DNA of 64,000 bases. It comes from an uncultured Lachnospiraceae bacterium. Lineage in GTDB: Bacteria > Bacillota > Clostridia > Lachnospirales > Lachnospiraceae. The notes beneath the pieces were generated by a model, which saw only the letters and a list, made by a program, of their open reading frames with translations, did not search any database and was not told the origin of the DNA. Within the stretch, counting starts at the first letter, position 1, and the number at the start of each line of letters is the position of its first letter. Positions 56,514-64,000 of this stretch are shown piece after piece. The stretch spans positions 124,001 to 188,000 of the forward strand of contig CACZBD010000001.1 of NCBI GenBank assembly GCA_902779305.1. The letters are read 5' to 3'. A program made the translations under genes and the position numbers.

Positions 56514-58655
56514 TCAGGACAGCCACTTTTTGAGGATGGCTTCGAGCTCCTTGCTCTTGACCGGCTTGGCGATAAAATCATCCATGCCGGAGTTCATCAG
56601 GATATCCCTTGCTTCCGCAACGGCGTTTGCGGTAAAGGCGATGATCGGAACATCTTTATAAGCGGGAAACTTCTCACGGATCCTTTCCATGGTCTCGATC
56701 CCGTCCATATCGGGCATCATGTAATCCATCAGGATCAGATCGTATTCATGTCCGTCCACGGCTCTGATCGCATCTGCGCCGCTTAATACGCAGGTGGGGC
56801 GGATGCCGTACAGCTCCAGAAGATTCTTGGCAATATAAAGATTGACACTGTTGTCATCAACGACCAGAACCCTTGCATCCGGTGCAAAGAAAGCATCCGG
56901 CGTAGGCGCGGCATTGGAAGGTGCTGTGGGGCCCTTGGCTTTATGGGCAGCGATCTGCTGCGGGATTGTGATCCTGAATACGCTTCCGACGCCGTATTCG
57001 CTGTTTACTTCGATATTCCCGCCCATAAGCTGAATGAGACGCTGGGAGATCGCAAGCCCGAGCCCGGTGCCTTCCGCTTTCCGGTTCCGTTTGCTGTCGA
57101 TCTGCGAGAAGGAATCAAAGATCTTTTCGTAATTTTCCTTTTCGATCCCGATCCCGGTATCGGCCACGCTGATCTTCAGATCAACCGTTGAGCCGTCTTT
57201 ACGGGCACTGCCGGCATCGATCTTGATGGAACCCTGTTCCGTAAATTTCACCGCATTGGAAATGATATTGATGAGTACCTGGCGGATCCGTTCGCTGTCT
57301 CCGTGCAGTTCCTGTACCAGATCCTGCGCGAGACAGAGCTCCATTTTGACAGGCTTGTCGCCAAGACCACGGGAAGTGATGCTAACGATCTCTTCGAGCA
57401 TGGTCTTCACGTTGTAGTCTTTGGGAGAGATCGTCATGGTGCCTGCTTCGATCCTTGAAAAGTCCAGGATATCATCGATGATGACCAGCATGGTGTTTGC
57501 GGAAGCATTGATCTGATCCGCATATTCTTTGCTTTTTTCATCAAGCTCCTGCTTGGAAAGCAGTTCGGAAAGCCCGACGACCGCATTCATGGGCGTGCGG
57601 ATCTCATGGCTCATGTTCGCAAGAAAATCACTCTTAAACTGCGCTGCCTGCGCGATCTTTTCCTCATGGATCCGGATCTCTTTGATCATGTCCGCTGTAT
57701 TGTCGGCGAGACTTCTGATCTCATCGTTTCCGTAAGGATATGCCTTGATCGCATCCACGGTCTCGTAGGCCCTTGTAGATGAAAAATCATTGATCTGCGT
57801 GGAAAGATGGTTGATGCGGTTGATGTATTTCTTCCGGATAAAGAGCAGCAGCAAAACCGTCAGCAGGATCAGGATCGGAGCCAGCTGCACGATCAGAACG
57901 CCGGTGCTTTTTAAGATCATGCTGTTGACGTTTTTAACGTCGATCTCGGTCACGATCAGACCGATGCATTCGCCGTGGATCGAAAGGGGCGTATAGTAGG
58001 AATAGGTGTTGCCCCATTTATTGTTCCACTCGTATACTTCATCATACCGCTTTGCATTGTGCCAGGTTTTCCAGAGTAGCTGATGTTCTTCAGGCTCTTC
58101 GTAGTAGGAATCGCCCATGTAGAGATAACCCGGGTGTTCGGGATCTTCGGTCCGCTCGCCGTCGATCATATACATGGTATAATGCGTTTCATCATCGGGG
58201 AGCAGGAAATAGGTATAGGGCAGGTCAAAAGATGCTCTTGCCTGCTCGAAGATCAAAAGCCAGTGCGCATGCCGGTAGGTATAATACAGAAGCTGCAGAT
58301 CTTCCGGCATATCCTGCGGCTTCACGTCGGTCATAAAAGAGTGGCCGGGGTAAGTCTCTTTAAAGGCCCGGTAGAATTCGTTCCTGACTTCTGTGCATTC
58401 GGTAAAATCACACGGGATCCGGATCTCCTGATAATGCTCTATATAATAATTCCGGTAGTTTTGGAAATCTTCGGCATCATCAAGGATCAGGCCGGAGAGA
58501 TAGTCGCCGACTTCTTTGATGCGGTTTCTGCACAACTCACGGTACATCATCGTCTGTGAAATGAAGGTGATCAGGGCAGAGATCAAAATGGTCACAATGA
58601 TAAATGCGGAAATCAGATATGCAAATTGCCGGATGAGTTTGCTTTTTACTTTCAA
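56514..58655 (-). CDS. Hybrid sensor histidine kinase with receiver domain
   Basis: A TTG start at 58655 follows GGGGGA and is preferred. The ATG pair 33 bases upstream has no ribosome site and lies in a repeat array. The 713-residue product has a transmembrane helix (about 9-35), an extracellular sensor (about 36-245, rich in Tyr and Glu, dCache-like in size) and a second helix (about 250-275). A HAMP-like linker and the HisKA domain follow, with N-M-S-H-E-I-R-T-P-M-N (His about 350). The ATPase domain has N, G1 (DTGIGI) and G2 (GTGLGLAIS) boxes. A C-terminal receiver domain follows (about 590-710) with the phosphoacceptor Asp in LILMDYMMPD. Phosphate must pass on to an Hpt protein or regulator not present here. 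Confidence 0.93.
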   Translation of the reverse strand: MKVKSKLIRQFAYLISAFIIVTILISALITFISQTMMYRELCRNRIKEVGDYLSGLILDDAEDFQNYRNYYIEHYQEIRIPCDFTECTEVRNEFYRAFKETYPGHSFMTDVKPQDMPEDLQLLYYTYRHAHWLLIFEQARASFDLPYTYFLLPDDETHYTMYMIDGERTEDPEHPGYLYMGDSYYEEPEEHQLLWKTWHNAKRYDEVYEWNNKWGNTYSYYTPLSIHGECIGLIVTEIDVKNVNSMILKSTGVLIVQLAPILILLTVLLLLFIRKKYINRINHLSTQINDFSSTRAYETVDAIKAYPYGNDEIRSLADNTADMIKEIRIHEEKIAQAAQFKSDFLANMSHEIRTPMNAVVGLSELLSKQELDEKSKEYADQINASANTMLVIIDDILDFSRIEAGTMTISPKDYNVKTMLEEIVSITSRGLGDKPVKMELCLAQDLVQELHGDSERIRQVLINIISNAVKFTEQGSIKIDAGSARKDGSTVDLKISVADTGIGIEKENYEKIFDSFSQIDSKRNRKAEGTGLGLAISQRLIQLMGGNIEVNSEYGVGSVFRITIPQQIAAHKAKGPTAPSNAAPTPDAFFAPDARVLVVDDNSVNLYIAKNLLELYGIRPTCVLSGADAIRAVDGHEYDLILMDYMMPDMDGIETMERIREKFPAYKDVPIIAFTANAVAEARDILMNSGMDDFIAKPVKSKELEAILKKWLS

Positions 58656-58674
58656 TTTTCCCCCGCTATAGCGT

Positions 58675-58731
58675 CCGAAGCGCATCATTTGATCCGAAGT
58701 GCATCATGCAATCCGATGCGCATCATGCAAC
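58675..58731. repeat. Three tandem 19-base repeats upstream of the hybrid kinase
   Basis: The units at 58675-58693, 58694-58712 and 58713-58731 share CCGA-[AT]-G-[CT]-GCATCAT and differ at only a few positions. A partial fourth start (CCGGCGCTAACAT) follows. They lie directly upstream of the proposed TTG start and could be binding sites or a slipped-strand array. Confidence 0.8.
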
Positions 58732-58790
58732 CCGGCGCTAACATAAGAAATACCAACTCTCATTATATAACAGTTACAGTTATTTTTCCA

Positions 58791-58819
58791 TTAACTTTAC
58801 GGGACAAAAGGGGTATAAT
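58791..58819 (+). promoter_or_regulatory. Promoter of the flavoprotein gene
   Basis: TTAACT (58791-58796) and a perfect TATAAT (58814-58819) are 17 bases apart, 54 bases before the start codon. Confidence 0.65.
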
Positions 58820-58873
58820 GGGGAATATATCTGTATCAAAAGGGAAACAGGCCTTTAGCGGAGGAGGAAAAAC

Positions 58874-59497
58874 ATGAAAGTACTGATCATTAACGGAAGT
58901 CCGAGAGTCGGAGGGAATACATCGATCGCTTTGGATGAGATGGTCAAGGTGTTCGAAAAGGAAGGCATAGAAACAGAAACCGTTCAGATCGGAAACCGGG
59001 ATATCCGCGGCTGTATCGCGTGCGGAACCTGCGCACAGAAGGGAAAATGCGCTTTTGATGATGCGGTCAACGAACTGGCGGTGCAGTTTGAGGAAGCGGA
59101 CGGCCTCGTGGTCGCCTCGCCGGTTTATTATGCTTCTGCCAATGCCACACTGATCGCCTGCCTTGACAGGCTGTTCTACAGCACGCGGTTTGATAAGACC
59201 ATGAAAGTCGGTGCAAGTGTGGTTGTGGCCCGCCGCGGCGGATGCTCCGCAACTTTTGATGAACTGAACAAGTATTTCACGATCAGCGGCATGCCGGTCG
59301 CGTCCAGCCAGTACTGGAACAGCGTTCACGGAAGAATGCAGGGTGAGGCGGAGCAGGACGGCGAAGGACTGCAGACCATGAGAGTGCTTGCCGCCAACAT
59401 GAGCTTTCTGATGAAGAGCATCGCGCTCGGAAAAGAGAAGTACGGGCTGCCCGAAAAAGAAGCGTGGATCCCGACACATTTTATCGATCCGAAATAA
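58874..59497 (+). CDS. Flavodoxin-family NADPH-dependent FMN reductase, iron-sulfur type
   Basis: This 207-residue flavodoxin-like fold starts with the FMN phosphate-binding loop NGSPRVGGNTS (about 7-17). Residues about 48-60 contain GCIACGTCAQKGKC, a compact CxxCxxCx5C cluster typical of iron-sulfur flavoproteins. A-S-P-V-Y-Y-A-S-A-N (about 81-90) is the usual FMN-binding segment. The likely job is electron transfer or reduction of quinones, peroxides or other oxidants using FMN and a 4Fe-4S cluster, probably against oxygen stress. GGAGGAGG lies before the ATG. No terminator is seen before the next gene, which begins 57 bases later. Confidence 0.9.
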   Translation: MKVLIINGSPRVGGNTSIALDEMVKVFEKEGIETETVQIGNRDIRGCIACGTCAQKGKCAFDDAVNELAVQFEEADGLVVASPVYYASANATLIACLDRLFYSTRFDKTMKVGASVVVARRGGCSATFDELNKYFTISGMPVASSQYWNSVHGRMQGEAEQDGEGLQTMRVLAANMSFLMKSIALGKEKYGLPEKEAWIPTHFIDPK

Positions 59498-59554
59498 CAG
59501 GCTGTCTGAAAACAGAAATTTCAGCACCATATACATATAAATGAAAGGCCGGAC

Positions 59555-60427
59555 ATGGAAAAAACCGTTAAGAAGAAAAAAACAAAGCGTCACCAGTTTC
59601 TGCTCGTCTCTTTGGTGACCGTTTTGATCCTGTTTGTCGGGCAGATCAGCGGAAGTGTGATCTGTGGGAACATTTTTGCGTGGGTCAGGTCGCCCGGCTG
59701 GGGATTGCTGGTTCATCACTATCTGCCGTTTCTTTTCGTGCATATTTTGCTGTTCGGATATCTGTTCGCATTTGAGCGGCCGATCCTATACAGTTTTCTG
59801 CCCGCTAAGAAAAACGGGAGAAAAGGAAATTCCGTTCCCCTGATCTTCATGGGGCTGTTTATGGGATTTGCGCTGAACTTTGCCTGTGCGCTTTCGGCTA
59901 TGGCAGCGGGAGATATCAAACTGTCCTTTGCGTCCTTTGATCCGTTCTTTTTGCTCGTGGCCCTGTTGCTTGTGTGCGTACAGAGCGCTGCGGAGGAACT
60001 GCTTCACAGAGGCTATGCTCTGAGCGCGCTTAGTGAGCGGTATCCGCTTTGGGTTGCGATCGTTTTGAACGCGCTGTTATTCTCGCTGGAACATCTGGTC
60101 AACCCCGGGATTACGCCGTTTTCTCTGGGGATGATCTTTCTTGCCGGCGCATCGTTTGGCTTGATGGCGGTTTCGACGGACAGTATCTGGTTTCCCGTCA
60201 TGGTGCATACGGCCTGGAATTATACGCAGAATTTCCTGCTCGGGCTGCCGAATTCCGGAATTTTATCTTCCGGAGCGCTGTTTCAGGCGGATTCGGTCAA
60301 AGACGGGATCTTCTATGATGCGCTGTTTGGACTGGAAGGCGGACTCGGCGCCGTCATCATCTGGCCGCTGGCAGCGGTCGTGATCTACCTGTTTGCAAGA
60401 AACAGGAAGAAAAAACTCGGCATATGA
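59555..60427 (+). CDS. CPBP-family intramembrane metalloprotease
   Basis: The 290-residue product has about eight predicted transmembrane helices and the three CPBP/Abi motifs: E-E-L-L-H-R-G (about 147-153), S-L-E-H-L (about 173-177) and H-T-A-W-N-Y (about 217-222). The Glu and His residues bind the catalytic metal in the Rce1-like protease family. Bacterial members act in peptide maturation, self-immunity to bacteriocins or membrane-protein processing; the substrate here is unknown. No bacteriocin gene is seen next to it. It starts after AAAGG and is followed by the HD-domain gene on the same strand. Confidence 0.93.
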   Translation: MEKTVKKKKTKRHQFLLVSLVTVLILFVGQISGSVICGNIFAWVRSPGWGLLVHHYLPFLFVHILLFGYLFAFERPILYSFLPAKKNGRKGNSVPLIFMGLFMGFALNFACALSAMAAGDIKLSFASFDPFFLLVALLLVCVQSAAEELLHRGYALSALSERYPLWVAIVLNALLFSLEHLVNPGITPFSLGMIFLAGASFGLMAVSTDSIWFPVMVHTAWNYTQNFLLGLPNSGILSSGALFQADSVKDGIFYDALFGLEGGLGAVIIWPLAAVVIYLFARNRKKKLGI

Positions 60428-60461
60428 TACGGATCATCATTTGAAACGGAGGGTAAGAAAA

Positions 60462-61076
60462 GTGGCGATCGAAGATTTTCTGAAAAGTCAAAATGACAGG
60501 CTGAACAGTCAGCTGTTATTTACGGCAGAGATCGACAAGATGACGGCAGTCTTAAGAAGAACGCTGCTGCTTGATAAGAGCAGGCGGGAAAATGATGCGG
60601 AACATTCCTGGCATATCGCGGTGATGGCCATGCTTTTTAAAGAATACGCGGCAGAACCCGTTGACATCGGCCGCGTGGTGCAGATGTGTGTGGTGCATGA
60701 TCTTGTCGAGATCGAGGCGGGCGATACGTTTGCCTATGATGCGAAAGGCAACATGGACAAGGAAGAACGGGAAAAGGAAGCCGCCGACAGGCTGTTTGCA
60801 AAGCTTCCGAAGGACCAGGGCGATCTGATCCGTTCCCTCTGGGAGGAGTTTGACGCCATGGAGACTGCGGATGCCAAGTATGCCGCCTGTATGGACAGAC
60901 TGCAGCCTTTCCTGCATAACACTTTAACGGACGGTCATACCTGGGATCACGGAAAAGTCGGCAGGGCCGCAGTCGAAAAGCGCTCCGCGATCGTAAAGGA
61001 ATTCATGCCGGAAATATACCGGTGGATGGAAGAGAACATGGACAATGCCATCAGCAAAGGGTGGATGTCACCATAG
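60462..61076 (+). CDS. HD-domain phosphohydrolase (5'-nucleotidase YfbR-like)
   Basis: A GTG start eight bases after GGAGGG gives 204 residues; an earlier in-frame ATG overlaps the CPBP gene. The metal-binding pattern is H (about 46, AEHSWH), H-D (about 75, CVVHDLVEIEAGD) and a later D. The match is to the HD_3 group, which includes deoxynucleoside 5'-monophosphatase YfbR. It likely hydrolyses a nucleotide phosphate in the cytoplasm; the substrate is not shown by sequence. Only 41 bases separate it from the M13 peptidase gene. Confidence 0.88.
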   Translation: MAIEDFLKSQNDRLNSQLLFTAEIDKMTAVLRRTLLLDKSRRENDAEHSWHIAVMAMLFKEYAAEPVDIGRVVQMCVVHDLVEIEAGDTFAYDAKGNMDKEEREKEAADRLFAKLPKDQGDLIRSLWEEFDAMETADAKYAACMDRLQPFLHNTLTDGHTWDHGKVGRAAVEKRSAIVKEFMPEIYRWMEENMDNAISKGWMSP

Positions 61077-61117
61077 AGAAACCCCGTAAGCGTATTACGG
61101 AAACAAAGGAGATTCAG

Positions 61118-63259
61118 ATGAAAAAGAAACTGCTCATGATCGGACTGTCACTGTCGCTTTTGCTGACAAGCGGATGCAGCTCGGTAAGCATCAGATTCGA
61201 TCAGAAAAATGATGAGAAAACAGAAGAGAGCTTAGCAGAAAATGCGAACACCCGGGAAACAGGAGACGAAGGGACAGAAGAAGGGACAGGAGAGGAACCC
61301 GACGTCACCGGAGGAACGCCCTGGATTGATTCCGATCTGAAAGAAAATGTTACGGAAGATACGCCTGTAAACCCGGCGGATGATTTTCACCTTTACGCAA
61401 ACAAGGAATGGCTCACGGACAATGAGATTCCGGACGGTTATTCTTCGTGGTCGCATTATTCGGAACGTGGGCTCGAGGTTAAGGAACAGTGCATGGAACT
61501 TTTAAAGGATGAGAGTCTGACGGGGCATGATGCGGACCTGATCAGGACATATTATTCGCTGATCCTTGACTGGGATGCAAGAAATGCAGCCGGGGTATCG
61601 GAGATCCGGGATTTATATGAGAAAATCCTTGCCATCGAAAAGATCGAGGATGTCACAGGACTGATGACGAATGAAGAAACAGCGTCGAAACTGTATTCGT
61701 TTGTCTCTTACGGCGCAGGTCCCGGTCTGAACGATCCCGACAAATATCTTGTTATTGTGGCTTCGCCCGGCCTGCTTCTTGACGATTCCGCGGAATACCG
61801 GGAGCGGACGGAACTCGGTGATATGAATTATAACTTTGAAAAAGAGATGTTTGTCTATCTGGCCGGGAAGATGGGGATGGAGGAAAACGAGGCACAGGAA
61901 CGGTTCGATCACGCGATCGATATCGAAACAATGCTTTCGAAGAGTATCTATACCACGCAGGAAACAAAGACGGATGATTATCTGGAAAAGATCAACAACG
62001 AAATGTCTTTTGAAGATGTAGTAGCGCATACAAAAGTATATCCGCTCGAAGAGATCCTGACTTCGGACGGATACAAATATGACGGAACATACCTGACGAT
62101 AAATCCCGGCTATCTGGAAACACTTGATGAGGTATATACGGATGCAAATATTGACGGGATCCGGGATCTTATTCTTGTGAATTATCTGCTTGGTTATACA
62201 GGTTCACTGGACAAAGAAACATATGAAAAGCAGATCGAGCTCAGGAACCGGTATTTCGGAACGAGCGGATCGCTTCCCGATGAGGAAATGGCCTATAACA
62301 CGGTTACGAGTGCGCTGCCTGCTTCCATGCAGAAGGTCTATATTTCCCGATACGGGTCCGAAGAGGATAAGAAAAAAATGGAGGATCTCTGCAGGCAGGT
62401 GATCGACACCTACAGGGAAATGCTTTCAGAGAACGAATGGGCATCCGATGAGGTCAAGAACTATGCCATCGAGAAACTGGACAAAATGGAGATCCACGCC
62501 GCATATCCGGATAAGTTCAGAGATACTTCAGGGCTCGATCTTTCGGGCTGCTCGCTGATCAAAGCACAGGAGAGACTCAGCCGGGAAGCACAGGATCATA
62601 ACCGTAGCCTGATCGGAACCGAAGTTGACAAGGAAATGTGGGCGGAAGACTTTGACATCTTAAGCTGTAACGCGTTTTATTCTCCGAACGCCAATACGAT
62701 CAACATGATCATCGGAATGATGGGAGAGCCCTTCTACAGCAGCGATATGAGCACGGAAGAACTGTATGCGTCCATCGGCGCGTTCTGGGTCGGACATGAG
62801 ATTTCCCATGCGTTTGACAGTAACGGTTCGCAGTTTGACGCGGAGGGAAAATTCAGAGATTGGTGGACGGAAGAGGATAAGGCGGAATTCAAGAGGCGCG
62901 TTTCAAAGATGGATGACTACCTTGACGGCATCGTTGCTTTTGACGACAAACATTTCATCGGAACGAACATTGATACGGAAATGGTTGCCGACATGACCGG
63001 CCTGCAGTGCGCGCTCCGTATGGCATCCAAAGTCGAAGGCTTTGATTATGACAAATTCTTTACCAAGTATGCAAATATGAATGCGAATCTGGGCGTGTAC
63101 AGCAGCGAACTGTCGTTGCTGATGCAGGACGAACATCCGCTCGACTATTCCAGGACGAATGTTCCTGTTCAGCAGTTTGAAGAGTTCTATGAGACTTATG
63201 GCGTGAAAGAAGGGGACAACATGTATCTTGCCCCTGAAGACCGGCTGCTGATCTGGTGA
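61118..63259 (+). CDS. M13 (neprilysin-family) metallopeptidase lipoprotein
   Basis: The start is at 61118 after AAAGGAGA; the frame extends upstream but without a ribosome site. A lipobox (TSGC, Cys about residue 19) and an acidic spacer (about 28-85) put the enzyme on the outer face of the membrane. The M13 domain begins with D-D-F-H-L-Y-A-N (about 87) and carries N-A-F-Y-S-P (the NAFY substrate-binding motif, about 517). The zinc site H-E-I-S-H (about 560) and E-M-V-A-D (about 621) follow, and the family's C-terminal part is complete. All catalytic residues are present. It probably cleaves peptides outside the cell for nutrition or signalling. Confidence 0.95.
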   Translation: MKKKLLMIGLSLSLLLTSGCSSVSIRFDQKNDEKTEESLAENANTRETGDEGTEEGTGEEPDVTGGTPWIDSDLKENVTEDTPVNPADDFHLYANKEWLTDNEIPDGYSSWSHYSERGLEVKEQCMELLKDESLTGHDADLIRTYYSLILDWDARNAAGVSEIRDLYEKILAIEKIEDVTGLMTNEETASKLYSFVSYGAGPGLNDPDKYLVIVASPGLLLDDSAEYRERTELGDMNYNFEKEMFVYLAGKMGMEENEAQERFDHAIDIETMLSKSIYTTQETKTDDYLEKINNEMSFEDVVAHTKVYPLEEILTSDGYKYDGTYLTINPGYLETLDEVYTDANIDGIRDLILVNYLLGYTGSLDKETYEKQIELRNRYFGTSGSLPDEEMAYNTVTSALPASMQKVYISRYGSEEDKKKMEDLCRQVIDTYREMLSENEWASDEVKNYAIEKLDKMEIHAAYPDKFRDTSGLDLSGCSLIKAQERLSREAQDHNRSLIGTEVDKEMWAEDFDILSCNAFYSPNANTINMIIGMMGEPFYSSDMSTEELYASIGAFWVGHEISHAFDSNGSQFDAEGKFRDWWTEEDKAEFKRRVSKMDDYLDGIVAFDDKHFIGTNIDTEMVADMTGLQCALRMASKVEGFDYDKFFTKYANMNANLGVYSSELSLLMQDEHPLDYSRTNVPVQQFEEFYETYGVKEGDNMYLAPEDRLLIW

Positions 63260-63297
63260 TCCGCTTATCCTGAACAGTTGAAAACAGCAGGAAAAGA

Positions 63298-63328
63298 TGA
63301 GGCTTGAACCGTTTTGGTTCAGGCCTCA
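63298..63328. terminator. Hairpin overlapping the end of the Dabb gene
   Basis: TGAGGCTTGAACC pairs with GGTTCAGGCCTCA around a 5-base loop (one G-T pair). It lies between the convergent M13 and Dabb genes and includes the Dabb stop codon. On the minus strand TCTTTTCC follows. Confidence 0.6.
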
Positions 63329-63621
63329 TAATCCATACAGATCCTGCTTGCCATAAAGGGACGGACCTTTTCGTTTGCAACAGCAACATGCGCGGGATGT
63401 TCCGAATACCCCTTCAGCGCTTCCACGCTTTCAAAAGTCGAATCCAGCATGAGATCACAGTTGGAAGAGGGCAGCGGATCGGTGATCACATGGATCTCAA
63501 CAAGTCCCGGAACAACGCCTTTTAAGCCTTCCAGTCCCTTTTTGATGTCCGCTTTCATTTCTTCGATCTGGGCCGCGTAGTACTGCTCCCTGAATGTCCA
63601 GAGAATCACGTGTTTTACCAT
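63319..63621 (-). CDS. Dabb-family (stress-responsive alpha/beta barrel) protein
   Basis: This 100-residue protein begins M-V-K-H-V-I-L-W-T-F and has the Dabb pattern of alternating strands and helices (VPGLVEIHVITDP ... SSNCDLMLDSTFESVEALKGYSEHP broken by turns). Dabb proteins dimerise into a beta barrel; some are enzymes on small hydrophobic molecules and many have no known role. It has AAGGAA before the ATG. It converges with the M13 gene, and a hairpin spans its stop codon. Confidence 0.9.
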   Translation of the reverse strand: MVKHVILWTFREQYYAAQIEEMKADIKKGLEGLKGVVPGLVEIHVITDPLPSSNCDLMLDSTFESVEALKGYSEHPAHVAVANEKVRPFMASRICMDYEA

Positions 63622-63728
63622 GTCTGTTCCTTTCTTTATCCGGTTTTAAAGTGCATCGGATGATTTTTACGAAACCGGATCATGTGATTAACTATAGCAC
63701 GATTGAACGGATCGAAACAAGTCATCTC

Positions 63729-63757
63729 TTGACAAATTATATTTTACGCAATATAAT
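63729..63757 (+). promoter_or_regulatory. Consensus promoter of the OhrR-like gene
   Basis: TTGACA (63729-63734) and TATAAT (63752-63757) match the housekeeping consensus at every base and are 17 bases apart, 32 bases before the start codon. Such a strong promoter normally needs a repressor. Confidence 0.9.
63736..63757. promoter_or_regulatory. Likely OhrR-type operator over the promoter
   Basis: ATTATATT (63736-63743) and AATATAAT (63750-63757) are exact inverted repeats with a 6-base centre. The right arm contains the -10 box, so a bound dimer would block transcription. A+T-rich palindromes of this size are usual for MarR/OhrR proteins. Confidence 0.65.
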
Positions 63758-63789
63758 ATGACAAAATACAAAACAGGAGGGAATGGCTT

Positions 63790-64000
63790 ATGGCACAGAA
63801 ATACGAACAGCTTTTACTGAAGAATCAGTTGTGCTTTCCGTTGTATGCCTGCAGCAGGAAGATCGTCGGACGCTATACGCCGTATCTGAAACCGCTCGGT
63901 CTGACCTATACGCAGTATATCGTGCTGATGGTACTCTGGGAGCATGAGAGCATGAATGTCGGGCAGCTCGGTGAAACGCTTTTTCTGGATGCCGGAACCC
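63790..64000 (+). CDS. MarR/OhrR-type peroxide-sensing repressor, 3' end outside window
   Basis: Seventy residues are visible before the window ends. The sequence LLLKNQLCFPLYACSRKIV followed by L-T-Y-T-Q-Y-I-V-L-M-V-L-W-E is the N-terminal signature of the OhrR branch of MarR repressors. Cys15 in Q-L-C-F-P-L-Y is the residue that reacts with organic hydroperoxides in OhrR. AGGAGG lies before the ATG. OhrR usually represses ohr, an organic hydroperoxide reductase. No ohr gene is in this window; it could lie just downstream. Confidence 0.88.
   Translation, partial: MAQKYEQLLLKNQLCFPLYACSRKIVGRYTPYLKPLGLTYTQYIVLMVLWEHESMNVGQLGETLFLDAGT

Overview
The window looks like chromosome from an anaerobic, gut- or rumen-type Lachnospiraceae/Clostridia (Gram-positive Firmicutes) of middling G+C content. 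The evidence is the secG - rnr - smpB - ssrA gene order, GGAGG-type ribosome binding sites, sortase-type surface proteins, lipoproteins with AGC/TGC lipoboxes, an OhrR-type MarR regulator, and a family of lipoproteins and anti-sigma factors whose style is typical of that family. This placement rests on gene style, not on a database comparison.

Layout. (1) Nt 1-17299 is the 3' part of one enormous adhesin gene, running off the left edge. It has more than 30 SpaA/Cna-B isopeptide-type repeats, a Thr-Pro wall-spanning stalk and a C-terminal sorting signal. (2) Nt 17521-20691 is the conserved housekeeping block: SecG, RNase R, SmpB and tmRNA, so protein export and ribosome rescue sit together. 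(3) Nt 20763-36698 is accessory. It holds two giant secreted repeat proteins (1782 and 1741 aa), a membrane GGDEF-EAL protein, an SH3-domain lipoprotein, and a large HTH regulator divergent from the second giant protein. (4) Nt 36799-48451 holds a VanW-family protein, a small membrane protein, a lipoprotein, and an operon of VWA lipoprotein, ECF sigma factor and anti-sigma factor. The operon is preceded by an ECF-type promoter. Then come a chemoreceptor, an aldo/keto reductase with a ferredoxin-like tail, an HPr-like protein, an AraC regulator, and a MATE transporter fused to an RsbW-like ATPase domain. (5) Nt 48703-56442 is another giant secreted protein (2579 aa) with InlB-type and Ig-like repeats. 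(6) Nt 56514-64000 holds a hybrid histidine kinase, an iron-sulfur-flavoprotein-like reductase, a CPBP membrane protease, an HD-domain phosphohydrolase, an M13 metallopeptidase lipoprotein, a Dabb protein, and the start of an OhrR/MarR regulator with a textbook promoter/operator.

Theme. About half of the DNA encodes four giant exported proteins. Around them are envelope signalling genes (ECF sigma/anti-sigma, hybrid kinase, c-di-GMP enzyme, chemoreceptor, XRE-type regulator). The window therefore reads as a surface-interaction and envelope-sensing region next to a conserved core block. The items most worth following up are the MATE-ATPase fusion, the self-promoted VWA-sigma-anti-sigma operon, the unusual sorting signal of the giant adhesin, and the divergent regulator/adhesin control region. 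No tRNA, rRNA, CRISPR array or intact insertion sequence was seen.
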